Below are positions 32,626 to 44,697 of a stretch of 64,000 bases of DNA, in pieces (position 1 is the stretch's first letter; every line of letters begins with the position of its first letter). The translations under genes were made by a program, and so were the position numbers. The stretch is from Gentiana macrophylla (Eukaryota; Streptophyta; Magnoliopsida; Gentianales; Gentianaceae): positions 111,719,845 through 111,783,844 of the forward strand of contig CM047805.1 in the NCBI GenBank assembly GCA_026214975.1. The letters are read 5' to 3'. The notes under the pieces are model-generated. The model was not told where the DNA came from, searched no databases, and saw only the letters and a list, made by a program, of their open reading frames with translations.

Positions 32626-34320
32626 TGTTGGTCCCTTGAAAAGGCTTTGGTTAAGTTTTTTTTTTTTGGGGGTAAATAAACTTAACACTTAAAAATTTTT
32701 GGAGTTAACAAACTCAAAGAAGTTCGATGCTGCTGTTGATCGCTTTCGAGTCTGCTTGCCGACTCGATGAGTCTCTTGTTGTTGATTCTACTAAATTTGT
32801 TGCAGCGGAATGTATTCAAGTTCAGCCTTATTACCTGTTGTTGAAATATGATACCAAGTATTATATACTCAGTAGTGTAAGTGTGTGATCCAGTTTCTAG
32901 TTTCAGTAAGTTGATGTGCTTAATATACTAAATGCAGAAAGTAATTGCAGAAAGTAAGTAGGCAATTTTTATTGTGGTTCCAGGTGGTGTAATCGTGTTA
33001 GTCCACTCTTCTCATGTGATGTTGGAGGTAATTCACTAGAGATCTTTGAGGTACAAAAATCTCTAAGTTGTCTGTCCTTCACCAATAACTATGGCTTCAC
33101 AAACTTAACACTTGAAACAGGTAGGATTACTGCTCCAAAGTATTCCACTTGTCCTTGAAGGGTAGGATTGCCTCTTCACCAGCTCCACCACAAACAACAG
33201 TCCCTGACACCCAAAGATGCTTCCGTGTCTTCAGCAGATTTCTTGTAAAAGAAAGTTTGAATCAAGTAAGTGATTATGCTTTCAGCAGCTTGATCAGGAT
33301 GAAAATGATCAGCAGCTTGGAATCTTCAAGTGTGTATACTTGATGTAACTTGATAGCATGTTACACTTGAAGAAATTATGGATCAGTAGCTTTAAGTTCT
33401 GTAAAGTCAGCAGGGTGATTTCTTGATAATAATCTGATAGCTCAGGATTGATTGTTGTTTTTCATCAATTTTCGTCACTTGTTTCTGTATCAGAGGTCTT
33501 TCATTTATAGATGAGTATCCTTGTGACTTATGTTTGAAATTCAAACATAGTTGTTTCAGATTTGTCCCCATCATGACTTGCATTTTGTCCTCAGACATAG
33601 TATTGACACTTGTCGATTTACTTTTTTTGCGCTTTTGGTCATCCACCCTTTGACTTGTATCCATTGGATAAAGCTCTGAATCTTTCCAACGTCCCTTTAA
33701 TCTTAACCTTTGATTTGTTGACAAAATCAAGAGTTGTTATCTGTCCTTATCCTTATAATCTTCCAATGTAACCTTTGATTAAATCGAAATATGCATTCAG
33801 CAGATTCCTATGTATGTAAGTCTGCTGAAATGCTTGTCAGTCAGCTGACTGAAGTTTTCTGTGTTTAAAACACTTCAGTTGATTGTCTTTCACCTAACTT
33901 TTAATTGTGAAGTTAGATTACACCAATTTGAACATAACAAAGTTCCAATCACCACTTGACATATGGAACTTAGACCTTGTATACAAGGTATATGTAATCA
34001 GTTTAGGTCATCACAGACTTCCCTAAATTCTTATTCCATATCCTTGACTTTAAATACTAAGTTTGATCCCTTTGCATTCAATAAATGAATTTGAGCCTCA
34101 TGTCGCCTCTTGAAGAGTTCCTCTACTGACTCGGTGCACCTTATCGACCTAGACAGGTCTGCTGATGAAAGTCAGCTGACCTTATACAATGCTTGTTTGA
34201 TCAAACCTATACAATGATCAAACTGTAATAAGCCTATACATTTAATCTAGACATATCTTTGCATTTGCTCTATAACAGCTTGTCTGGCACTCATCACTAA
34301 AACTTAAAATTTGTCCAACA
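32626..34320 (-). repeat. 3' LTR of Copia C (1695 bp)
   Basis: TGTTGGTCCCTTGAAAAGGC to TTTGTCCAACA in + orientation. Pairs with 44698-46427. An unusual T-run (about 32656-32667) replaces TTAGAGGGGGG of the other LTR. The stretch 32720-32800 is nearly unalignable between the two LTRs, while both sides of it align well. Confidence 0.94.
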
Positions 34321-34333
34321 ATTTCCCCCTTTT
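34321..34333 (-). promoter_or_regulatory. Polypurine tract of Copia C
   Basis: On the - strand AAAAGGGGGAAAT abuts the 3' LTR terminus TGTTGGACAAAT. Confidence 0.9.
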
Positions 34334-34485
34334 GGTGATGATGCCAATACCCTTCTTACAGCAAAGGAAAAATGATAAAAATAGAAATAGAACAAATTCT
34401 GTCAATTATCATTATAATCATATTTGTTCATCATTATTACAAACTAGATTTAGCAAAAGATAAAGAAATATGAATGTATGTTGAT

Positions 34486-37400
34486 CTAGTTCCTCCTTTC
34501 TCTTTCTTGTCTCTCTCTTTCTTGTTGCTCTTGATATTCTCTTATCTGCCTGACCAAGTCTCTCATCCATTGATTTTCAATAAGGGAAAAATCAATATGA
34601 GGATTTACTTCCTTCCACCATTTCCATGCCTCATGTAGAGTTTGATTGATTTGGTGTACTCTGAATCCTGGACGCATGTACAATTGTTTGAACTCTTCCA
34701 GTGACTCTTTTGCTGATGTAGTAGGTAGACTTCTTCCACCTCTACCACCTCTGTGTGTAGCTCTTAAAGCTTTGACTCTAGCTTCCCAGAACTTAAGTCC
34801 CAAAAAAGAATTTAGCCCCTCATGGAAACCTTTGTCATGGTAAGGTCTCCTCTTATTGTAGTTTTGCTTCTTGTATTCCTTGAACAGGTCATCAGTCAGC
34901 TGAAGTCTGCCAGGTGCAGGTTCTCTGAATGAATTTGTATCAGCCTCCCATTAATTTTGAGCAAAAATTCTTGCAGCCTCTTTTGCTACTGCTGTTTGGC
35001 TCTCTTCCCCCTTTTATTGCATCATCAAGAAAACGGGAGAGCAGGCCATGAACACTCTCCTGTGTGATCACTAAATTTTTTAGTTGACCTTCAATAATTT
35101 ATGTTCTAGTATCAACTGCAGTGATTCTTCCTTCCAATGTTTGCTCTAGCAGATTGATCCTTTAAGTAACCTTAGGATCCAAAGCGGCAGGTTGAGGTGT
35201 TTCAGCAGGGTCAGCCACAGCAGGTTTGTGTGCTTCAGCAAATTTGTCAATCTTCTTGTGAATGGAGGCAAAATGTTCTTTCAAGAACTGACCCTTGAGT
35301 GTATTGCCTTGTTTTATGCCTCTCAGATCTTTTGTTAGATCAGCAAGAGCAAACTGAGTGGATGTGATGTTGGAAGCAATTGTTTCAGTAGTCCTCCCTC
35401 TATTTTCAATCAAGTTCATCAAGTCTTCAAATCTTTTGCTCTTGTCTATTGAGTTGAGTTCTTAACTTTGTGATGTCATCTCTGACTGCTCTCAACTCAT
35501 CCAAAACATGTCTTTGTCTCTTGCATCGCCCACACCACCACCATATGTCCAAAGAACATCATCGACATGCTCTTCAACATTGTATCGCGTGCCTCTCATC
35601 TGCGACAACCATAGCTCTTGTCATGTCCCATCCAGCAGGTTCAGGACCCTCTTCAATCACATCCCCAAATATTTCCTCAAAAATAGGATCTTGTGCAGGT
35701 TGAGGTTCTAAGATAGGTTCTTCTTCAAACACTGGTACATGTGCCTGTTGAGGTTAGGCAGCAACAAGTTCTTCCACCGGCACTTGGAACTCCTCATCAC
35801 TGAAGTCATAGTCTAGCAGCTGTTCATCCTCATCAACAGCAGCCTGCTAACTATCCTTTCCTTCAGCACCTTTTGCCGTAGTAGTCTGTACTACAGCAGC
35901 CTGCTCTTCAACAATTGCAGGGGATTCCTCCAATCCCATTGTAAGTTCCAACCTTTGTCCAGGTGTTGTCTGATCCTCAGCAACCTGTACCTCCAATTCC
36001 GACCTTTGTTCATATGTTGTTTGTTCCTCAGCAACCTGAACCTTCTCAAAATATATGGGTGATCCTTCCAACCCCATCACCAAATCTAATCCATGTACAA
36101 TCACTGTTTGTTCCTCAGTGAGTAGGACTCTCTGTATAAGAATTTCTGGAAATATTGCCATATTTTCTTCTAGAAATCCTCTAGCATCAGCAATCTACAG
36201 TAGAGTGTCAGCAGTTTTAGATAGCGTGTCATGAGTATCAATCCACACCCGATATTGAGTTGAATCCTCAGAACTGATGTCAGGCACACTATGTGCTATT
36301 ACCATTTCCTCATCCAAATTTTCAGTCTGTTGATCAACAGGATTCACATCAGTTTCCACAACTAAGAATGTATTAGACATACTGACCAGCCTATTATCTC
36401 CAAAATTTATTCCATCATTGATTAAAGCCTGCAAATCATCAATAGTTAGATCTTCCAGATCTTCATCCATTTGATCAGTTTGCTGGCCCTCAGCAGACTT
36501 TCCAGCACTAGTAGACTTTTCTACTCTTGGTTCAGTTGACAATGCATTTCCACTGGCTTCTCCTTGATGTGTAGGATGATCATCATCAGAATCAAATGAT
36601 GATGATGAATCACTATCTGGTGCATCCCTAGGGTCTTTGAACAAGGTACTTCCTTCACCCTTTTCTTTTTCATTGATTTCCATCAATTTCATTTTAAGCA
36701 AAGAAGTATTAACCTAATCAAGTAGATTTTCAACTTCTAACTTTTCAAAGGCCCATTCCGCAAAATCTGTCATTGGCTCAGCAGCTGGTTTTTGTCTCTT
36801 ATAGTAGCCAAACTTCCATTGAAAGTAATCAGCAACCAGCTTAAGTTTAGGATCAACATACCCTTCTTTCCTTTTCTTCTCTGTCCTCTCAAAGGGCATT
36901 GATGGCTTTCTAGGAGCTGTTTGTTCATCCTGCTATCCTCCAAAGGTCTCAACAAGCAAATTCAATGTTTCCTCAGCTGATGCCATCAGGTCAGTAGGCT
37001 CCTCAGATAGTAAATTTGTTCCTACTACCTCCATTTGCTCAACACTAGGTTCCTCTTGACATACATGCTCATCAGCAGGGTTAGCAACATATTGCTCTTC
37101 CCCATGAATTATTGCAGAAATAACAGGGTCTTGTATAGTTATATCAATCTCCAAAGCAGGTGCAGATTCAGTAGTCAGCTGTGGTTCTTCAGTAAGTTGC
37201 TTAACAACAACTTCTCCAGCCTCAGTAGGCTCAACAGTTTTTATTGGCTCGGATTCAATAACTTCCACAACAGGTTCTGGTTCAGCAGGTTTGTGTGGTG
37301 CTACACATTGTTCTTCAGTTGCAATCTCAGTTGTTTCCATAGTAGGGTCTGGAACAGTATCCTCAGCATGGTGCTGTTATTCTTCAATGTGTTGCTCAGC

Positions 37401-38574
37401 AACAACACCAGCATCAGCATTAGGCTCAACAGCCTCTTCTTCTATTTCCCTTTGTTCCATGCTTTTTCTTTTTGACAATCTCTTTCATTCTCTTTGAAGG
37501 TCGTTCAGCTTCAATTCCAGTAGCTTTCCTTTTTCTTTTATCTTCCTTATGCTGCTCTTTCAAGATCTCAGCAGCAGACTTCTTCTTTACAACATAAGTA
37601 GGGTCAGTAACTTCAACTTCTGCTGGACCCTCAGTAGACTCAGTAGTCTCTACTGATTGCTTTCTTGTTTTCTTTGGTTTAAGCATCTCAGTGACCTTTC
37701 TAGTATCAGCAGCCTTTCTCTTCTCAGTAGCCTTCTTAGGTGCAGTAGATTTAGCAATTGGTTCAACTTGCTCACCACCAGTATTATCATCTCTATCATT
37801 GTCACTCTATGTTTCCTCATCATCTACATTTTCATCATCATCCAATCTAGGGATGAGATAGCTGATCTCCTTCTTATATCTGGATTTTTTGATCTTTTCT
37901 GGTGCAACATCAGCAACCCTCAGATGTGTTAGTAGGGCCTGCACCATCAATCCAAAAGGCAGTGTTTTGGACTTTCTTGTCCCATCTCTGTCCCCAGTTA
38001 TTACTTTCTTCATGTATTGGACAAAGAATCCAGCCCAATCAAACTTCATACTCTTGCAGATGATCATCAGCATATCAATCTTGGGTCGTGACAATGTGTC
38101 AGGACTTCCACTGAATCCCAAAATGTTCTTGGCTATAATCTTGCTCAGCAGATTATACTTCATCCCGATATGCTTCACATTTATGCTTAGTGATTATTTG
38201 ATAGCATTGTTTGTCTTTATTTTATCCACAAAATCTATTCTTGACAATCCTATTGCTTCATGATTGGTTGGAGCATTATTTCCAGGTCCAAACCCAAACA
38301 CTTTCCTCAGTAGGTTTGAGGAAATTTCAATCTCCTGGCCATTAACTGTGGTAGTAAATGCCTCTCTATTACCTCTTATCATAATTTTTCTCCAAAAATT
38401 TGCAACATTCGTGTAGGAGATGCTTTCTAATATGAGATTTAGAACATCCTCCAGTCCTTCGTAACTTCTGATTCTTCTACCAATATTGATGGCCAACTCA
38501 GTCTTGTTAGCATCGACAACGAACCCTCTAACACTTTGGCTCATTCTAATGTGAATATCATCCTTATCCGCCAT
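34486..38574 (-). pseudogene. Copia C post-pol ORF (about 1360 codons), few breaks
   Basis: From MADKDDIHIRMSQSVRGFVV at 38574. The first frame is kept to about 37430 with single stops (38196, 37807). It then shifts once near 37400 to a second frame that holds to about 35850, then to two further frames. N-terminal domain: ANFWRKIMIRGNREAFTTTV then NGQEIEISSNLLRKVFGFGP, the same FW...TVxG...FGF pattern as in B. A middle domain follows with SKIIAKNILGFSGSPDTLSR and FDWAGFFVQYMKKVITGDRD, then a Lys-rich and a Glu/Val-rich low-complexity part, an acidic Ser/Asp run and a C-terminal SFSLIENQWMRDLVRQIREY-like helix rich in Gln/Glu/Arg. No membrane segment is seen. It occupies the Sirevirus env-like position; the function is unknown. 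Confidence 0.75.
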
Positions 38575-39184
38575 TAGAGATGAAAAAGATGAAGAAGAAA
38601 GCTTTCAAATCTGTGTTCACACAGTGTATCTTCAGAGAAAATCGATCTGAAAGTTGTAAGTAATGTCTCTGTGTATTTATCTGTATATATAGAGAAAGTA
38701 GTGGGTGGTAACTGTCAGATAAAGTGTTGTACGTGTACTGTAGCATTGACCAAGATTAAAGTTGGAATAAATGTGATGTTGCCATGTGTCCCACTAATTG
38801 ATTCCTTGAGAGTTGTAACCATTGGATATTTGTAACTGCGGTTATAAAGGAGAATAATATCCAATTACTGTTCACTTCATTTAAGTTTGACTGTCTTGTA
38901 ACGTATAACTCAGCATCCTTGAGTTTCAGTAGACTTGGATCAGTAGTCTGCTGACAAGAATGACTCAGCAGCCTACTGACACGGTAACTCTGCTGATATT
39001 CTTGTATCTTTGTTTTGTCCAACTGATAATACAAGATGAAGTTTAATACCAATGACTGATCTGTCAAGTAAGCTCACCCAACAGGACAAAGACCAATCCC
39101 TTTGGCAAATTCATTTGCTCAATTGTCCAAACACATATAAATACATGGAATTGTTGATACCAATGACTAATCTGCTAAGTGAGC
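38575..39184 (-). other. Copia C spacer between RNase H and post-pol ORF (no gene)
   Basis: AT-rich. Two near-direct repeats, CCAATGACTGATCTGTCAAGT..CACCCAACA (about 39050-39085) and CCAATGACTAATCTGCTAAGT..CACCCAACA (about 39160-39195). A possible TATA box (TATATATAG, about 38684-38692 complement) lies about 110 bp before the post-pol ATG, which would suit a separate promoter. That is inference only. Confidence 0.45.
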
Positions 39185-39646
39185 TCACCCAACATAGTAA
39201 AGACTAATACCCTTGGTGACTTCCAGTACATTGCTGATCATTAAAGTATATCTGTCAACTTTTATAATTCCAAGTTCAATCCTTAACATAGCAAATCTTT
39301 CATTATCCAATGGTTTTGTGAATATATCAGCAAGTTTATCTTCAGTAGGGATGTAAAGAACCACCACATCTTTCTTTTCAACATGATCTCTTATAAAGCG
39401 ATGTCTCACATCAATATGCTTGGTTCTTGAGTGCAAAACAAGATTTTCTGTGATTGCAATTGCACTTGTGTTGTCACACATTATAGGAATTTCTCTTTCT
39501 TCAATTCCATAATCCCTTAATTGTTGTCTTAACCATAGTATTTTTGCACAGCAACTTCCAGTAGCTATATATTCAACTTCAACAGTGGAAGTTGATAATG
39601 AATTTTGTTTCTTACTAAACCAAGAAACCAGTCTATTTCCCATCAA
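39185..39646 (-). CDS. Copia C RNase H domain (open, end of Pol)
   Basis: 153 codons: [80 protein letters not shown] and DKLADIFTKPLDNERFAMLR. The usual AEAEY is VEVEY here; Glu and Asp (CDNT) are kept. The frame is joined to the upstream RT part by a frameshift near 39650. The open frame runs past the usual Pol end (ELGIIKVD) into about 20 spacer codons. Confidence 0.88.
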   Translation of the reverse strand: MMGNRLVSWFSKKQNSLSTSTVEVEYIATGSCCAKILWLRQQLRDYGIEEREIPIMCDNTSAIAITENLVLHSRTKHIDVRHRFIRDHVEKKDVVVLYIPTEDKLADIFTKPLDNERFAMLRIELGIIKVDRYTLMISNVLEVTKGISLYYVG

Positions 39647-40890
39647 CTGATAGATTCATGTAGTGCTTTTTTTATATCTTTTGAATACCTTATCCCTACT
39701 CCTAAAGTCTCTTTTAAAAACTTGAGAATCCTTTTTACTGCAGCTAGATGACTTTCTTTTGGTTTAGATTGAAATCTTACACAAACACCTACAACATAGG
39801 ATATATCAGGTCTGCTGGCAGTGAGGTACAGCAGACTGCCTATCATCATTATGTATAAAGTTTGATCAACATCTTTGCCTTCTTTGTCTTCATCCAATCT
39901 AATGTTGGTACTCATAGGAGTTGATACTTTGGTGCTGTTTTCCATGCCAAATTTCATCAGTAGCTCCTTGGTATACTTAGTTTGATGAATGAAGATTCCA
40001 TCTTTCATTTGTTTGACTTGTAATCCCAAAAAATAGTTCGTTTCTCCCATCATACTCATTTGGAACTTGCTTTTCATGAGATCGGAAAAAATTTCACATA
40101 GCAACTCATTTTCAGAACCAAAAATTATGTCATCAACATAAATCTGTACTAGCAGGGTGCTGTCTCCTTCATTGATTCTGAAAAAAGTCTTGTCAATGGT
40201 TCATTTGGTAAAACCATTGTCCACCAAGAATTGAGATAGGGTCTCATACCATGCTCTTGGTGCTTGTTTCAAACCATAAAGTGCCTTATTGAGTCTGTAC
40301 ACTTTATCTTCTTGATCTTTAACTTCAAAACCAGGAGGTCGCTGAACATAAACCTCTTCTTCTAGAATGCCATTCAGAAATGCACAATTGACATCCATCT
40401 GGTATACTTTGAAGTTTTTGTAAGTAGCATATGCCAAGAATAATCGTATAGCTTCCAATCTTGCAACTGGGGCATATGTCTCGTCAAAATCTATTCTTTC
40501 TGCTTGAGAGTATCCTTTTGCTACTAGTCTGGCCTTATTCCTCACAACGTTACCATATTCATCCAATTTGTTTCTGTATACCCATTTAGTTCCAAGTATA
40601 TTTGCATGAGTAGGCCTTTCCACTAGTGTCCAAACTTGATTTCTTTCAAATTCATTCAATTCCTCTTGTATAGCAATTATCCAATCTGGATCTGATATTG
40701 GTTCTTCAACAACTTTAGGTTCCATTTGAGATTGAAAACAAGTAAACATGGCTTCCAATTGTCTTCTAGTCCTTACACATTGCTTTATATTTCCAATAAC
40801 TTGCTCAGCAGGGTGATCCCTTAACCATTGTGGATTTTGGTTAGTTTGATTCTCAGGAACATCATCTTGATAGGTCTGCTGTTGTTTCAA
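39643..40890 (-). pseudogene. Copia C reverse transcriptase, one internal stop
   Basis: 40890-40201 and 40104-39643 are in the same frame. Motifs in order: [120 protein letters not shown]; stop at 40201 (TGA in place of the Gly of FTKGTID); then the catalytic QIYVDDIIFGSEN (about 40145-40110) and KFQMSMMGETNYFLGLQVKQ. Only one stop and the final frameshift break it. Confidence 0.9.
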
Positions 40891-40897
40891 AGAGGGG

Positions 40898-41929
40898 TCA
40901 AGAGATCCTTGAACCGCCTCGGTTGTTGCATCGATGAGTGTTACCGGCGGTCTTCTTCAAGCGGGGCGAATCGAAAATCTTTAAGTCATTTATCCTTTCC
41001 AAAACATCAACACATTCTGGATCAATGACTTGTTGATTCTCAACAGGTTCTGAAGCTTCATCTTCCATTCCAGTGAACTTAGGTTCATCAAATACAACAT
41101 GTATTGTTTCTTCATGTTTCAGTGTTCTTTTATTCAGTACCCTGAATGCCATGCTGACAAAATAATATCCCAAGAAGATTCCTTCATCTGATTTTAGTTG
41201 GGATGTCTTCAATTGCTCCTTATGATTTAGTATAAAACATTTGCTTCCAAATGGATGGAAATAGAATATATTAGGTTTCCTTCCATTCCAAATTTCACAA
41301 GGTGTCTTCAGCAGCTTTTTGTTCACTAAGGTCCTATTTTGTGTATGGCATGTTGTATTGACTGCTTCAGCCCAATATCTTTCAGGCAATAGAGCTTCAC
41401 AAATCATAGTTCTTCCTGCTTCTTTCAAGGTCCTGTTTCTTCTCTCAGCAACCCTATTTTGCTGAGGTGTACCAGCTGCAGCTAGTTGATGCAGCACGCC
41501 ATTTTACTCAGAATATTCTCTTATAACTTTATTGAGAAATTCAGTACTCTTATCTGATATGATCTTCACTACTGTCAAACTTTTCTCATTTTGCAATCTT
41601 TTCAATAGTTCAGGCATCTTTTGAAGTGTTTCACTTTTCTTGTTCATGAATACTACCTAAGTGTACCTTGAATAATCATCCACAACTACTAGATTGTACT
41701 TCTTTCCTGTTACACTAGTTGGTGTTACTGGTCCAAATAAATCCATATGCATCAGCTTCAAAACTCTTTTTGTTAATTGCTTAGGTTTTGACTTGAAGCT
41801 TGATTTTGTTTGTTTACCTAGCTGACAAGCATCACATATAGCATCCTTTTTGAATGCGATCTCAGGTAAACCAATCACCAGTTTCTTTTTCACCAATTGA
41901 TTGATATCATCAAAATTTAGATGATTCAA
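40898..41929 (-). pseudogene. Copia C integrase, few breaks
   Basis: One frame throughout. 41929-41657: MNHLNFDDINQLVKKKLVIG, ICDACQLGKQTKSSFKS, LMHMDLFGPVTPTSVTGKKY (Asp 1). A stop is near 41655. The gap to 41498 covers the second Asp (IISDKSTEFLNKVIREYSE, about 41570-41510) and one stop. 41497-40898: MLHQLAAAGTPQQNRVAERR (Glu in AERR), ALLPERYWAEAVNTTCHTQN, PNIFYFHPFGSKCFILN and HVVFDEPKFTGMEDEA. At about 40990-40920 the sequence becomes unlike element E and rich in CG words; this may be an error-prone stretch. Confidence 0.85.
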
Positions 41930-41932
41930 CTT

Positions 41933-42340
41933 CTATTTCCATAACCAATTCAGTTCTGACTTTTTATGCACAATCAGGCATGTCTCTGGAACAGCAGTAG
42001 ACCAATCCACAACATACATGTTTTGTTGCCTTCTTCCAGCCAACACAACTTGATCACCTCTTTCACTAATGACAATACATGTGCCTTTGTCAAAAGTGAC
42101 CTTGTAACCCATGTCACAAAAACTGCGTCCAAAGCTCGGTGAGGTTGTAGTCCATCCTTCCACAAATGCAACATTCCTGATAGTTAATCCATTTCTCACA
42201 AGTGTGCCATATCCTCTTGTGTATCCTGGTGTGTTCTTGTTGCCAAAATTCACTCTTGGACCGTCTTTTGCCACATAATTTGTCAGACAGTGCTTATTCT
42301 TTGTCATATGTCTGGAACATCCACTGTCAAAGTACCAGAC
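41933..42340 (-). pseudogene. Copia C protease
   Basis: The - strand reads WYFDSGCSRHMTKNKHCLTN from about 42337: an intact D-S-G active site. Then GYGTLVRNGLTIRNVAFVEG, SFCDMGYKVTFDKGTCIVIS and QVVLAGRRQQNMYVVDW follow. The short GWTTTSPSFGRSF part replaces the usual GLNYNLLSISQF by a local frame slip. The open part ends with a stop at 41933-41935 after LNWLWK, where relatives have HKKLNHLN. This is the only protease active site in the window that still has the family residues. Confidence 0.82.
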
Positions 42341-43438
42341 ACCCTACAAAACAAAGTTAATGTATTTTAGGTACCCAAAACTGTTTGGGTCCATAATGGT
42401 CAGTGGTAAGCATGTCCCTTGGCAAATTTCCATAAGGTCTAACATTTGGTTGTGTAGGACTCACATATGCTTTCTGGCCTTTTGGTCTGTAATGCTGTTT
42501 GGAGTGATTTCTATTATCAGAAGCACTAGCATAACCATAGGTTTGCTGTCTGTTAGGAGCAGCCCTGTAATGTTGAGTCTGCTGAGGTCCCTGCTGAGGT
42601 CTTGTATAAGTCATCTGATGAGTCCTCTGTTGATTCCATTGCTGAGGTTTTACCCTAGCAGTATGGTTATACCTGTTGTTTCTAGCAGTAGGGCAGGAAT
42701 ATTCCAATCATCATCAGTAGAGAATAGTCTACCTTTCCCCCTGAGATAAGTATCCCTAGAATGATTGACATTTTTAGGTTTAGGATTCTTATCCTTGGAA
42801 TATTTCTGATTTTTGCCCTTTTGTGGTGCAGCAGACTTGGAAGCATGTCTGCTATTAGTAGGTCTAGAAGGTACAGCAGTCATACTCTTAGATTTATTCT
42901 TTTTGTTAGGTACTGATGTCCTTTTTGACTTCTGATTTTGCCTCTTTGAAGCATTCTCAGTAGGTTTCACTGTCTCAGCAACCTTTTTGGGAGTTGGATC
43001 TTGTGCAGGCACAAACTTAGGACCAATTCTGGTACTAGGTTTAGTAACCTTACTGGATCCACTCTTATTAGATTGTTGAGTTCCAAATCCAAGGCATGTT
43101 CTATCACCATAAGGCTTTCCAGATTTGAATGCAGTGGAGGAACAAGATTGTTCAGCAGATTTAGCAGCTACTGAATGTACAACAGACTTATGTTGATTCT
43201 GTCCAAACTCTTTTTCCTTTCCCTTGAGAATTCTTAATTCAGTTTTTGACCTTTCAACTTCTGCTTGAAGAACTTCTTTTTCAGCCTTCACAATCTCATA
43301 GCCAGATTGTATTATCCTCAGTTGATTAACCATGGCATCCAAAGTTTCTTCATTGTCAGAATTTTTTGGATTTGAACCTCAAGTTGATTCACAATCACTT
43401 TCAGCAGGAGTGTTTATAGATACAAAATTGTATACCTC
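42341..43438 (-). pseudogene. Copia C Gag C-terminal/linker region
   Basis: 43342-42650 is open for 230 codons: MDAMVNQLRIIQSGYEIVKA (coiled-coil-like), SSTAFKSGKPYGDRTCLGFG (shared with B and E), then a long Lys/Ser/Asn-rich basic part ending DTYLRGKGRLFSTDDDWNIP. 42707-42357 in another frame gives a Gln/Tyr-rich tail with NLPRDMLTTDHYGPKQFWVP before the protease. The basic low-complexity linker is typical for Sirevirus-like Gag-Pol. Confidence 0.7.
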
Positions 43439-44594
43439 CTATGTTTCATCCATATTTGCCGTTAAAGCATAATCATCCATATCAGCAACAAGTGCAGTAT
43501 CATCAGATTCATTTCCTTTTTCTGATTCAACTTCATATCCTGATTCATCTTCAGCAACCATAGCTTTCTTGCCAGATCTTCTTTGCTGACTTTTGCTCTT
43601 TAGTAAGTCTGGACAAACAGGTCTGAAATGTCTAGGCTTCTTGTAGTGCAAAGATAATCAGGTTCCTTTTTCTGTTTTAGTTCAGGACAGTCAGGTTTGA
43701 GGTGTCCTGGTTTCTTGCATTGAAAGCACAAGTAATCATTGTCTTTCTTGGATTCCTCCTTCTTCTTTTCATTAGATTTCTTTGTGAAATTCCTTGGAGA
43801 ATCCCTTCGATTTTTCATCATTCTGATTTTCTTGCTCAGTAAGGCAATTTGCTCTTGCATCTCATCCAGTAGATTATCTTGAGCTCCTGATGTGTGGCAG
43901 CCAATGCAGCGGTCTTTGGTTCTTCCTTTTCTGTCTCAAGTACAAGTTTCTTACTGAATTCATAAGCCTTGAGATCTGAAAATAACTTGAAGGTATCCTC
44001 TTCATGTAGACTCCTCATTTCTTCTATTGCAGTCACCTTCATTTCCCAAACTTCTTTTGCAGGTAGGGCTTCTTAGATTTTTGAATTGATTTCTTCTTTT
44101 GAGTAGTTTACACTCAATAGGGTGAGTTCATCCATGATGGCATTGATTCTTGATTCCATTTGTTCAATGGTTTCATTTGGTTTCATTTTGAAGTCTTGGA
44201 ACTTCTTTTTTGCCACACAGATCTTGTTTTTCTTGATAGCATCAGTACCTTCACAGATTAGTTGTAACTTATCCCAAAGTTCCTTTGCAGTCTTGCAATC
44301 CTTCACTTTCATGTACATATTGCTATCCAAGGTTCTGTATATGATATCAATAGCAATATTGTTGAGGTTTGCTCTTTTTCTATCTTTAGCATTCCACTCT
44401 ATTTTTGGTTTTGGAAAAAACTGAGTTTCTGTTCCCACTGTTACTGACTTGGTGATCTCCAGTGGTCCATCAGTCAGCACATCCATCATCTCATCATATG
44501 TTGGAGCTAGAAAAGCCTGCATAGGATGTTTATACTCATCAAAACAATCTAAAGAACACATAAAAAATGTTCTAGCATACTGGTTGTTATCCAT
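43439..44594 (-). pseudogene. Copia C Gag with two zinc knuckles, several breaks
   Basis: Start at 44594 (MDNNQYARTFFMCSLDCFDE), twelve bases after a clean leader. 173 codons are open: MQAFLAPTYDEMMDVLTDGP, EWNAKDRKRANLNNIAIDII, KELWDKLQLICEGTDAIKKN, NETIEQMESRINAIMDELTL. Stop at 44073; it continues in frame at 44042 (MKVTAIEEMRSLHEEDTFKL). Then a frame change to 43860-43600 with the first zinc knuckle CFQCKKPGHLKPDC. Then a second knuckle-like unit, HYKKPRHFRPVCPDLL, in the next frame (43651-43600), with the first Cys pair lost. So the ancestral Gag had two knuckles in tandem, unlike A and B. Confidence 0.85.
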
Positions 44595-44684
44595 GATGCA
44601 AACTTTGAAAATAAAAAACTTTAAAAGTTTTCAAAGTATTTTCACAAGCACAACAAGTAGGATTACTTCAAAATAGAAGCACTG

Positions 44685-44697
44685 CTCTGATACCAAT
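44685..44697 (-). promoter_or_regulatory. tRNA-Met primer binding site of Copia C
   Basis: On the - strand ATTGGTATCAGAG follows the LTR end GGGACCAACA. Fits initiator tRNA-Met. Confidence 0.92.

Noticed and set aside
37035..37475. 146-codon + strand ORF
   Set aside because: Antisense of the C post-pol ORF; low-complexity Ser/Phe/Leu translation.
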